Source: Nocardioides sp. Root1257 (lineage in GTDB: Bacteria > Actinomycetota > Actinomycetes > Propionibacteriales > Nocardioidaceae). From it: DNA of 64,000 nt. Positions within the stretch are counted from its first letter, which is position 1; every line of letters begins with the position of its first letter. Both the position numbers and the translations under genes were made by a program. Shown piece by piece: positions 1-10,000 of this stretch. The notes under the pieces were generated by a model. The model worked only from the letters and a program-made list of their open reading frames with translations, was not told where the DNA came from and did not search any database. The stretch spans positions 788,534-852,533 of the forward strand of contig NZ_LMDV01000009.1 of the NCBI RefSeq assembly GCF_001425175.1, read 5' to 3'.

Positions 1-1
1 C

Positions 2-661
2 CTGGGGGTCGACGGCGACTGGCTGCCGCTGCGCGACCTGCTCGCGGCGCGACTCGGCGTCCCCGTCGCGCTCGAGAACGACGTCAACGCGGCCACCCTC
101 GGTGCGGCCGCCCTGAGCCATGAGGGGGGCCACGCCAGCGACCTCGTCTACCTGAGCATCGGCACCGGGCTGGCCGCCGGCCTCGTCCTCGACGGCCGGC
201 TCCGGCGCGGCGCGCACGGCGCCGCCGGGGAGATCGGCCACGTGCCCGTCGACCCGCAGGGCGTCGTCTGCCAGTGCGGCCAGCGCGGCTGCCTCGAGAC
301 GATCGCCTCCGGCTCGGCCCTCGCCGCGGCATGGCCGGCCGGCGACGTACCGCCCGCGCAGGCGCTGTTCGCCGCGGCCCGCAGCGGGGACCCCACCGCG
401 ATCGCCGCGCGCGACCGCTTCTCCGCAGGGGTCGCCAGCGCGATCCGGGTGCTCAGCCTGGCCGTCGACCCGGAGAGCATCGTGCTCGGCGGCGGCGTCG
501 CGCAGCTGGGCGAGCCGCTGCGGCTCGCGGTCGCCCAGGCCCTGCTGGAGCAGGCGGCGAGCTCGCCGTTCCTGGCGTCGCTCGACCTGGCCGGACGGCT
601 GCGGGTCGTCCCGTCCGACTACCCGGTCGCGGCCGTCGGCGCCGCGTTCCTCGGTCGATGA
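2..661 (+). CDS. ROK-family sugar kinase or regulator (5' truncated by window edge)
   Basis: The reading frame is open from base 2; the N-terminal part with the phosphate-1 ATP motif lies outside the window. Visible ROK signatures are ENDVNAA (sugar-binding region), SIGTGLAAG (phosphate-2/ATP-binding loop), GAAGEIGH and the zinc-binding CQCGQRGCLE motif (His, Cys, Cys, Cys). The C-terminal LGGGVAQ and AAFLGR are also typical. ROK proteins are sugar kinases (glucose, N-acetylglucosamine, N-acetylmannosamine) or NagC/XylR-type repressors; without the N terminus a helix-turn-helix cannot be excluded. The stop overlaps the start of the following nagA-like gene (ATGA), so it is translationally coupled to amino-sugar catabolism and a GlcNAc kinase role is plausible. 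Confidence 0.85.
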   Translation: MGVDGDWLPLRDLLAARLGVPVALENDVNAATLGAAALSHEGGHASDLVYLSIGTGLAAGLVLDGRLRRGAHGAAGEIGHVPVDPQGVVCQCGQRGCLETIASGSALAAAWPAGDVPPAQALFAAARSGDPTAIAARDRFSAGVASAIRVLSLAVDPESIVLGGGVAQLGEPLRLAVAQALLEQAASSPFLASLDLAGRLRVVPSDYPVAAVGAAFLGR

Positions 662-1605
662 GCACGGTCTCGGGCCTCGTCGACCTCCAGGTCAACGGCG
701 CCGCCGGCATCGACCTGACCGCCGAACCGCACCGGCTCTGGGAGGTCGCGTCCGTCCTGCCGGCGTACGGCGTCGTCGCGTTCGTGCCCACCGTGATCAC
801 CTCCGACCCGGCGGCCCGGCGTACGGCGCTGGACACGCTCGCGGCCGGACCGCCCGCGGGCTGGACCGGGGCCGAGCCGCTCGGCCTGCACTTCGAGGGG
901 CCGATGATCGCGCCGTCCCGCAAGGGCGCGCACCCGGAGCACTGGCTGCGTCCGCCGTCGCTCGACCTCGTCGACGGCTGGTCGCGGGAGAGCGGCGTCG
1001 TGATGGCGACGATCGCACCCGAGCTGCCCGGAGCCCTCGAGGTGATCGAGCGGCTGGTCGCCGAGGGCGTCGTCGTCTCGGTCGGCCACACCGCGGCCGG
1101 CACCGCCGAGGTTGCCGCGGCCGTCGAGGCCGGCGCGCGCTGCGTCACCCACCTCGGCAACGCGATGGCGCCGGTGCTGCCGCGCGACCCCGGCCCCGTC
1201 GGCACCGCCCTGGGTGGTTCTCTGGGTGGAGAACATCTGGTCGCCGGGGTGATCGTCGACGGCCACCACCTCGACCCGCTCTTCGTCCGGATGGCCTGGC
1301 GGGCCCTCGGGCCGGACCGCTTCCTGTCGGTCTCCGACACCACCGCCGGCCTCGGCCTGCCCGACGGACCGGCCCGGCTCGGCGACCAGGACGTCGTCGT
1401 GTCGGACGGCACCGTGCGCCTGCACGACGGCACCCTCGCCGGCTCGGCCGCGTCCCTCCTCGACTGCCTGCGCACCCTGGTCGCCCAGACCGGCTGCTCG
1501 GTCGAGGACGCGCTCACGACGGCCACCACCACGCCGCTCACCCTGCTGGGCCTGCCGCCCCGCGAGGAGCGGATCGAGCTCACCGACGACCTGGAGCTGC
1601 TCTGA
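658..1605 (+). CDS. nagA: N-acetylglucosamine-6-phosphate deacetylase, short form
   Basis: Predicted to convert GlcNAc-6-phosphate to glucosamine-6-phosphate and acetate in the cytoplasm. Motifs: DLQVNG (the QxN variant of the amidohydrolase HxH motif, as in E. coli NagA), HFEGP, SVGHTAAGT, THLGNAM, VDGHHLDP and SVSDTTAG with the catalytic Asp. The ATG at 658 overlaps the upstream stop as ATGA and is the only sensible start. At 315 residues it is shorter than the usual ~380: it begins directly at the first barrel strand and ends soon after the last helix, so the small beta-sandwich domain formed by both termini seems to be missing. Its stop overlaps nagB by one base. Confidence 0.88.
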   Translation: MSTVSGLVDLQVNGAAGIDLTAEPHRLWEVASVLPAYGVVAFVPTVITSDPAARRTALDTLAAGPPAGWTGAEPLGLHFEGPMIAPSRKGAHPEHWLRPPSLDLVDGWSRESGVVMATIAPELPGALEVIERLVAEGVVVSVGHTAAGTAEVAAAVEAGARCVTHLGNAMAPVLPRDPGPVGTALGGSLGGEHLVAGVIVDGHHLDPLFVRMAWRALGPDRFLSVSDTTAGLGLPDGPARLGDQDVVVSDGTVRLHDGTLAGSAASLLDCLRTLVAQTGCSVEDALTTATTTPLTLLGLPPREERIELTDDLELL

Positions 1606-2384
1606 TGGAGGTCGTCCCGCTCGCCACCGCCGAGGAGGTCGGCGCCGTCGCCGCCGACGCGATCGAGGCGCTGGTCCGCCGCGTGCCCGAGGCCGTGCTG
1701 GGTCTCGCCACCGGGTCGAGCCCGCTCCCGACCTACCAGGAGCTGGTCCGCCGCCACCGCGACGGCTCGGGCCCGTCGTACGACGCGGTGCGCTGCTTCA
1801 CGCTCGACGAGTACGTCGGGCTGCCGGTCGGTCACCCGGAGACCTACCGGGAGACGATCTTCCGCGAGCTGACCGACGGTCTCGGCATCGCGCGGGGGCG
1901 GGTCGCGAGCCCCGACGCGATGGACCCCGAGCACGCGGGCGACCGCTACGAGAGCGCCATCCGCAGCGCCGACGGGATCGACCTGCAGGTGCTGGGGATC
2001 GGCGCCGACGGCCACCTGGCGTTCAACGAGCCCGGCTCGTCGCTGGCGTCCGGGACCCGGATGAAGACCCTGACCGCGCAGACCCGGCGCGACAACGCCC
2101 GCTTCTTCGGCTCGGTCGACGAGGTGCCCCGCCACGTCCTGACCCAGGGCCTCGGCACCATCCTGCGCGCCCGGCACCTGCTGCTGGTCGCGACCGGCGC
2201 GGGCAAGGCGGCGGCGGTCGCCGCGGCGGTCGAGGGGCCGCTCTCCGCGTCGTGCCCGGCGTCGGTGCTCCAGCTGCACGCCCACGCGACGGTCTTCGTC
2301 GACGAGGCCGCGGCCGCCGGCCTCGATCGGCTCGACTACTACCGCGAGGTGTACGCCGGAAAGCCCGCCTGGCAAGGGTTGTAG
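1605..2384 (+). CDS. nagB: glucosamine-6-phosphate deaminase
   Basis: Predicted to convert glucosamine-6-phosphate into fructose-6-phosphate and ammonia, the last step of amino-sugar catabolism. It is 259 residues, the normal family length. Seen: LGLATGSSPLPTY (phosphate-binding loop), CFTLDEYVGL (catalytic Asp region), GIGADGHLAFNEPGSS (the highly conserved NagB motif with catalytic His/Glu) and LVATGAGKA. It starts within the TGATG junction with nagA, so the ROK, nagA and nagB genes form one coupled operon. The gene is followed within 8 bp by a convergent gene on the other strand. Confidence 0.93.
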   Translation: MEVVPLATAEEVGAVAADAIEALVRRVPEAVLGLATGSSPLPTYQELVRRHRDGSGPSYDAVRCFTLDEYVGLPVGHPETYRETIFRELTDGLGIARGRVASPDAMDPEHAGDRYESAIRSADGIDLQVLGIGADGHLAFNEPGSSLASGTRMKTLTAQTRRDNARFFGSVDEVPRHVLTQGLGTILRARHLLLVATGAGKAAAVAAAVEGPLSASCPASVLQLHAHATVFVDEAAAAGLDRLDYYREVYAGKPAWQGL

Positions 2385-2391
2385 CGCTCGG

Positions 2392-3048
2392 TCACGCCTG
2401 CAGCCAGGTCCGCAGCACGAACTCGCACTCGGTGAGCTCGGCCGTGGGGACGAACTCGCCGGCGGCGTGAGCCAGGGCGGGATCACCCGGGCCGAAGACC
2501 TCGACCGCGATGCCGCGCGCGGCCAGGAGGTCGGCCCCGGAGCAGCTCAGCGGCGTCGCCGTCGTGAACTCACCCGACGTCGGCTCGAGCACGACCGCCC
2601 GACCGACGTCGAGGACGTCCGGCCGGGCGTCGGCGAGGGCGGAGAGCCCGTCGGACTCGCCGCCGGCGTACAGGACGAAGGTGACGTCGCGGTCGTACGC
2701 CGTCAGCGCGGCGCGCAGCAGCACCGCGAGGCCGCCCTTCGCATCGCACGCGCCGGGGCCGAAGAGCTTCCCCATCTCGACGTAGGCGAAGGAGTCGGGA
2801 TCGCCGGCGACGGTGTCGAGGTGCCCCGCGACCAGCACTCGCTCGCCAGCCCCCTCGCGCACGAGCGTGCGGGCGACGACACTGTCGCCGACCCGCTCCA
2901 CCGTGAGGTGGGCGAGCGGCGCCAGGGCGCTCTCGACCGAGTCGGCGAGGGCCGCCTCGTCGCCGGTCCCCGAGCCGATGTTGACCAGCGACATCGTGAG
3001 CGAGACGACGTCCAGGTCGAGCAGCAGGGGCATGGTGAAGTCACTCAT
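2392..3048 (-). CDS. M20-family metallopeptidase (DapE/ArgE-like), minimal form
   Basis: M20 enzymes are dinuclear zinc amidohydrolases. Recognised: AGHLDTV (first metal His and Asp), GPGACDAKGG (bridging Asp), YAGGESDG at the position of the usual catalytic Glu-Glu pair, VLEPT, and a C-terminal region resembling the last metal His block (AHAAGEFVPTAEL). At 218 residues it is far shorter than the family's ~360-400, because the internal lid/dimerisation domain between EPT and the C-terminal block is missing. The ATG at 3048 is preceded by GGAGG and overlaps the stop of the upstream gene by 8 bp, so the two are coupled. It could be a succinyl-diaminopimelate desuccinylase homologue or a dipeptidase; the substrate cannot be told. 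Confidence 0.72.
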   Translation of the reverse strand: MSDFTMPLLLDLDVVSLTMSLVNIGSGTGDEAALADSVESALAPLAHLTVERVGDSVVARTLVREGAGERVLVAGHLDTVAGDPDSFAYVEMGKLFGPGACDAKGGLAVLLRAALTAYDRDVTFVLYAGGESDGLSALADARPDVLDVGRAVVLEPTSGEFTTATPLSCSGADLLAARGIAVEVFGPGDPALAHAAGEFVPTAELTECEFVLRTWLQA

Positions 3049-3907
3049 CTGAGCCTCCGGTGAAGTGACGGGTGAACCCGGGGCCGGTCACGGTGACGTC
3101 GTACCGACCGTCCCGGACGGCGACCGGGACGGTCACGACGCGCGGACGCGTCGTCGAGGACTCCGGCACGGTGACGGCGGCAGGCCCGCTGACGCCGTCG
3201 AGCCAGAGGTGGATCCCGCGCGTCGCGCCGGCGTTGGCGAGCAGGAGCGACACCGCCCCGTCGGCCACCTCGATCTCCGCCGACGGCGCGTAGGGGAGCG
3301 GTCGCGCCGGGACCGCACCGGGACCGGACGCGTCGACCGTCTCGCCGAGGTCGAGAGCGCCGACGAGGTCACCGCACACCCGGCGGCGCCACTCGGTGAG
3401 CCAGATCCGGGCCTCGCGGCCGCGGCTGGCGGTCCAGCGCTCGGTCAGCTGGATGAGCGACGTGTGGTCGCACACCTCGTCGCTCACCCAGGCCCGGTCG
3501 GTCCACGGTGTGTGCAGCAGCAGCGTCCCCGGCGCGCCGAGTGCGGCACCCCACCGCTCCACGACGGGAGCCGCGTCGCCGCCACCGAGGGCGACGGCCA
3601 CGAGGGTCGCCGGCGGCAGGCCGTCGAGCCCGGCGAGCACCGCCTGCACGGTCTCGCGGCTCGCCTCGACCACGGTGACGTCGCCCAGGGTGTCGGGCAG
3701 CGAGGCCCGCAGGTGCACGGTGACGTCCGCGTCCCGCAGGGCGGCGGCGAAGCTCGGCCAGACCCGCTCCGCGCGCTCCTCGCCGTCCGGCGTGAGGTGG
3801 TAGCCGCGGCAGGTCGTGACGTGCTCGGGCAGGTCGGTGACGGAGGCGTACGGCACGTCCTCGGCGATGACGAGTAGCAGGTGCTCGAGGTCCTTCAGGG
3901 CGGCCAC
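3041..3907 (-). CDS. degenerate phospholipase C/phosphoesterase-family protein
   Basis: 288 residues, GTG start at 3907. The middle-to-C-terminal part carries the hallmark tail of bacterial non-haemolytic phospholipases C: a TPWTDRAWVSDEVCDHTSL block (compare ISPW...DHTS in the neighbouring real enzyme), then a WRRRVCGDLVGALD block and a C-terminal beta-rich domain. The N-terminal segment (HLLLVIAEDVPYAS) lies where the catalytic QENRSFDHYFG motif should be, and neither that motif nor a DENDGFFDH metal block is present. No signal peptide is seen, so the protein is probably cytoplasmic. I infer a non-catalytic paralogue rather than a lipase. It is coupled to the M20 gene downstream and diverges from the giant secreted protein gene. 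Confidence 0.55.
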   Translation of the reverse strand: MAALKDLEHLLLVIAEDVPYASVTDLPEHVTTCRGYHLTPDGEERAERVWPSFAAALRDADVTVHLRASLPDTLGDVTVVEASRETVQAVLAGLDGLPPATLVAVALGGGDAAPVVERWGAALGAPGTLLLHTPWTDRAWVSDEVCDHTSLIQLTERWTASRGREARIWLTEWRRRVCGDLVGALDLGETVDASGPGAVPARPLPYAPSAEIEVADGAVSLLLANAGATRGIHLWLDGVSGPAAVTVPESSTTRPRVVTVPVAVRDGRYDVTVTGPGFTRHFTGGSDE

Positions 3908-4020
3908 AGTGCGTCACTTTGGCACGGATTGCATAGGGAGCCTAACGATCATCTGGCGACACCCTGGCGTTCACCGGACGGGCACGGTCTGTTGCGGCAT
4001 CGGCGTGATGCTCACGCCTC

Positions 4021-7000
4021 GTGACACTCCTGAAGAGCTGGCGCGCCGTGGTCGCCGCCGTCGTGACCACCGCCCTGACCGCGACGATGGCCGCCCTCGT
4101 CGCAGGTCCCGCGGAGGCGGCGGTGACGCCGCCGGACCACCTCGTGATCGCCGCCGTGTGGGGCGCCAACTCCGACACGGCCCAGTGGACCAACGACTGG
4201 ATCGAGCTCTACAACCCCACCGACGCCGACATCGCCCTGGGCACCGTCAGTGGCGGAGCGGTCACGTCCAGCGGCTACAGCCTGTGCTACCGAGGCGTCA
4301 GCACCTCGCCCCAGAAGTGCAGCACCACCGTGAAGCTGACGGGCACCGTGAAGGCGCACCACTACTTCTTCGTCTGGTACGCGAATGCGCACACGCCGGC
4401 CGACGACGGCACCTATCCCGCCGGGTTCACCCCGGACCTGGACGTGGCCGTCAAGACCGCGGCGAACGGACAGCAGCAGGGCAGCAACATGGGCGGGTGC
4501 AACACCGGCGGACAGGTGCTCCTGCTCGACCCGAACGCCAGCAACGCCAGCGCTGCTGCGACCTTCACCGGCGACCTCTCCTCCCCGACGGCGAAGGCAG
4601 CCGGCGTCGTCGACGGCGTCGGCTGGATGAACGCGGGCACCACCCAGCCCAACGCGGCGGAGTCGAACGGCGCCACCCCGATCGCCGGTGTCAACGCGGG
4701 GACGACCAACGCGTGCGTCATCGCGCGCACCTTCACCGACGGCGTCCCGGTCGACACCGACACCAACCGCACCGACTTCTCGATCGCCGCGCCTGCCACC
4801 TTCGCCATCCACTCGCAGATCAGCGACCACGTCGCCGTCGACGCGGTGCCGGACACGGAGGTCAGCCGCGGCGAGGCGATGGCTCCGATCCAGGTCAAGG
4901 GTCGCAAGGGCACCGGCGCGCTGAGCTACGCGGCCGACGGCCTGCCCGACGGTGTCGCCATCGACCCGGCCACCGGTGTCATCGGCGGTACGCCGGCGGA
5001 GACCGACGCCCTCCAGGGCTACCCGGTCACCGTCACCGTGACCGACAGCTCGCCGACCGGTGCCGAGACCGCGACGACCTCCTTCACGCTCACCGTGAGC
5101 AGCACGCTGCGCGTAGACGCGCAGGCCGACGTCACGGTCCGCAAGGGCACCGCCCTCGAGCCGATCCAGATCAGTGCTCACGGCGGCACGCCGGACTACC
5201 AGTACGCCGCGACCGGGCTGCCGTCCGGCGTCGCGATCGACCCCGCCACCGGTGTCGTCAGCGGCACCCCGACCGCCCCGGTCGGCCGCTACGCCGTGCA
5301 CGCCACCGCGACGGACAGCGGCGTCGGCGGGGCCGCCCAGTCGGCGTCCGTCGACTTCACGATCGTCGAGCGACCGAAGGCCTCGTCGCCCGGCGGGGGC
5401 GATGCGCTCACGGCCCTGCGGATCAACGAGGTCAGGGCGACGGGCACGCCGGGCGACGACTGGGTCGAGATCGTCAACACCGGCGCCGCCGTCACGGGCG
5501 CCGCGGTGAGCATCGTCGACGTGGACGGCGCGACCTACCACGTGCCGACCCAGGACGTGGCCGCCCACGGCTTCGTCGTCGTCGACGGGTCCGACCTCGA
5601 CGCTGCGGGCCTCGACCTGACCACCGGCACCACGCTCGACCTCACCTCGGCCGACGACACGCTCCTGGACGAGACCACGCTGACCTCGTTGCCGTCGACG
5701 TCCTGGGCGCGCTTCCCCGACGGCACGGGTGACTTCGCCGTCGCCAAGCACGACACCCGCGGGGCCACCAACAGCGTGCCCGCGGCGTACGCCACCGACC
5801 ACCTCGTCGTCGCTGCGGTGTACGGCGCGGACGGCACGGCGTTCAACAGCGACTGGGTGGAGCTCTACAACCCGACCGACGAGCCCGTCGTCCTCGGCAC
5901 GATCGACGGCAACGGGGTGGTCACGCCGAACTACTACCAGTGCTACCGCTCCAACTCGTCCAACACGTGCTCGTCGATGAAGCTCTACGGCACCGTGCAG
6001 CCGCACCACTACTTCCTGGTCTGGAACGGGCACAACGCCGACGCCAACGTCGACGCCCACAGCAAGGGCGTGCCGCCGGCCGGCATCACGCCGGACCTGG
6101 ACTTCCGCTACGGGTCCAACGACACCAACAGCGCCGCGACCAAGGCAGCCAACGACCCGTCCGGGCAGAGCAACAACGGCTTCGGCGGCTGCAACACCGG
6201 CGGCCAGCTCTGGCTGCTGAACGCCTCGAGCAACGGCGTGGCGCCGGGTGGCGACATGTCGTCCGTCTCTGCGCGTGCCGCCGGGGTGGTCGACGGCGTC
6301 GGGTGGACCGCCAACGGCGCCACCCAGCCGACCGGGGCCGAGAGCACCGGGGCCGAGACCGTCACCGGCCTGAGCTCGGGCACCAACAACGCCTGTGTCA
6401 TCACCCGCCGCTACGCGTCCGGCTACGCGATCGACTCCGACGCCAACAGCACCGACTTCACCACCGTCCAGGACCCGGGCACCGTCGTCCTCCACGCCCA
6501 GGCGAGCGACCGCGTCGCGATCACGCCGATCGGTGCCACCGAGATCTCCCTCAACGGGCCGATGGACCCGATCCAGGTCGAGGCGACGGCGATCTGGGGC
6601 GACCTGACGTACGCCGCCACCGGCCTGCCGGGCGGCATCTCGATCGACCCGAGCACGGGCATCATCAGCGGCACGCCGACGGCCAGCGACGAGCTCGGCG
6701 ACTACCCGGTCACGGTCACCGTCTCCGACGACGTCCCCAGCGACACGGCCACGACGTCGTTCACGCTGACCGTGAGCAAGGTCCTGCGCCTGGACCCGAT
6801 CTCCGACCTCTCGGTGCACCAGGGCGCTGCTCTCACCGGCGTGCACGCGACGGCTCACGGCGGCTTCCCCGGCTACACGTACGCCGCCACCGGCCTGCCG
6901 GCCGGCGTCGCGATCGACCCGGCCACCGGCGTCATCAGCGGCACGCCGACCGCCGCACTCGGTCGCTACGACGTGCACGTCACCGCCACCGACAGCGGGA

Positions 7001-10000
7001 CCGGCGCCGAGCAGGGCTCCGTCTCGCGGGACTTCACGATCGTCGTGCTCCCGCCGGTGGGCGGCCCGTCCTCGGGCGACCCGCTCGCGGGGCTGGCCCT
7101 CAACGAGGTCAGGACGACGGGCACCCCCGCCAAGGACTGGGTCGAGATCTACAACACCGGCGACGCCCTCGACGGTGCGGCCCTCGCCCTCGAGGACCGC
7201 GCGGGCGACACGTACGTCGTGCCCACGCAGGACGTCGCCGCCCACGGCTTCGTCGTCGTCGACGGTGCCGACCTCGACGCCGCCGGGCTCGACCTCGCAG
7301 CCGACGACACGCTCTACCTGACCGAGGCCGACGGCACGCTCCTCGACGAGACCTCCTGGTCCTCGCGGCCGACGACCTCGTGGGCGCGCCACCCCGACGG
7401 CACCGGCGAGTTCGGCGTCGCGGCCTACGCGACCAGGGGCGCCCCCAACAGCGGCCCGCCGGAGATCAGCCCCAACGACCTGCTCGTGACCGAGGTCAAC
7501 TACGACAACAACTCGACCGACTACTACGAGTACAGCGAGATCACGAACACCACCGACCACCCGATCGACTTCTCGGCCTACGGCCTCACCGTCACCAAGA
7601 GCGGCGCGGTGATGACGCTCCACGACCCGTCGGACACCTCCCAGCACTCGCCCACGATCAACCCGGTCATCCCGGCGCACGGGACCCAGGTCTTCTGGTG
7701 GGTCGAGAACCAGTACGGCGCCACGCTCGACGTCGGCGCCAAGACGTCGGCGCAGTTCCGCGCGAACTACGGGATCCCCACCACGACGCCCGTGGTGCTC
7801 GTCTACGGGTTCGCCTCGATGGCCAACTCGGGCGGTGACCACAGCTTCTACATCTCGGTCAACAAGGGCAGCACGCTGGTCTCGCGGGCGTACGTCGACA
7901 CCCCGTGCGCGGCCAACACCTTCAACGGTGCGGCCGTCTGCACCGCGACCAACGGCAACTACGCCGAGCACTACCGGACGCCGGCGGACCGCTCCAGCGC
8001 GGACGCGGCGGTCTGGTACAACTCGCTGTACGCCGGGGGCGACTCCGTCGGACACCCGCTGAAGAAGGCGCTGAGCAGCCCCGCCACCGTCGACCTCGAG
8101 CAGCTCGGCTTCACCCGGGGCGTCAAGATCACGGCGACGAGCAGCACGTCGCTGACGCTGACCAACACGACGAGCTCCGCGGTCGACCTGTCCGGCTACG
8201 TGCTCGAGGACCGGGCCGGCGCCGACCACGTCCTGCCGCCCGGCACGACGCTCGCTGCCGGTGCCGACCTGGTGCTCCCGTCGAGCGACACCGGCTTCAC
8301 CCTCGGCGCCACCGACTGGGTGACGCTGCTCGCGCCGCGTGGCTACGCCTACACCGACGGCGCGGGCATCGTGGACACCACCGGGCCGCTGCTCACGGCG
8401 GTGCCCTACGACTCCAGCACCGGCGGTGAGCCGGTGATCGACGAGACCACGGGCCTGCCGCTGCCCCCGGCCGGGGGTCTCTACCGCCCGGCCGGCATCT
8501 CGGCCGCCGACGGCACCGTCTACGTCTCCAACACCGGCGACAACGTGCTGGCGTCCATCACCGACGGAGAGACCAGCACCGTGGCGGGCTCGCTCACCGG
8601 GTACGGCGACCTCGGCGACGAGGGACCGGCCAAGGACGCGCAGCTCTACCAGCCGGGCGGCACCGCCGTCGACGCCGACGGCAACATCTACGTGGCCGAC
8701 AGCGGGGACAACGTGATCCGCAAGGTGACGGCCGACGGCGTCATCCACCGCTTCGCCGGCACCGGCGTGGCGGGCGGAGCGGGCGCCACGGTCACCGCGG
8801 CCAGCACGCCCCTCAGCGTGAACCTCTGGCACCCGAACGACGTCGCCGTCGACAGTGCGGGCAACGTGTTCATCGCGGACACCTACGACAACCGGGTCCT
8901 CGAGGTCTCCGCGGCCGGTGCGATCTCCGTGGTCGCCGGCACCGGACGGGCCGGCTACACCGGGGACGGCACGGCCGGCCCGAGCGCGCGGCTCTCCCAG
9001 CCCGCGGGCGTCGCCGTGGACAGCGAGGAGAACGTCTACATCGCCGACGCCTCCAACAACGTCGTGCGCCGCGTCGACGGCTCGACGGGTCAGATCACCA
9101 CCGTGGCGGGCGACTACGCCAAGAACCAGTCGACGAACGGCTGCCTCGGCGCCTACTCCGGCGACGGGGGACCGGCGACCTCGGCGCAGCTCAACACCCC
9201 GCAGGACGTCGCCCTCGACGGCGAGGGCAACCTCTTCATCGCCGACACCTTCAACCACGCGATCCGCCAGGTCAGCCCCGGCGGCACCATCTCGACCCTG
9301 GTCAACACCTCGGCGAAGGCCGGGACGGAGAACCTCAGCCCGGTGGGCGGCGGCTCCTTCCCGTGGGGCACGCACCTGAACACGCCGTACGCCGTGGCGG
9401 TCGACCGCACGACCAACATCGTCTACATCGCCGACACCAAGAACAACGCGGTCGCCCAGGTGGTGCACGCGGCGTTCACCGGCGACGCCTCCGGCCCGGT
9501 CGAGCCGCCCGAGCAGGTCGCGATCACGGGCTCCGGCACGGCGGCGAACGCCTGCGCCGTCCTCCTGAACGGGCCGGTCGTCTCGGCGAGTGCGCCGACC
9601 GTCTCGGGGACCCTCGCCGTGGGCTCGACCCTCACCGCCGACGCCGGCGCGTGGTCGCCGACCCCGGACTCCTTCACCTACCAGTGGCTGCGCGACGGCG
9701 TGCCGATCAGCGGCTCGACGCAGGCGACCTACACGGCGACGACCGCCGACGCCGGTCACCTGGTGTCGGTCGCGGTCACGCCGGTCAAGGACGGCTTCTC
9801 GTCGACCAGTACGACGTCGGCGGCCGTCCTGATCCCGGTGCCGGTCGACCCGCAGGAGAAGACGCTGACGACGGTCGTGCCGACCGTCTCCGGCGGGTTC
9901 GTCGTCGGCTCGAAGGTGCGGGCCGTGGCCGGGGCCTGGAAGGCGGGCACCACCCCGGTGACGTCGTTCGACTACCAGTGGCTGCGCAACGGCGTCCCGA

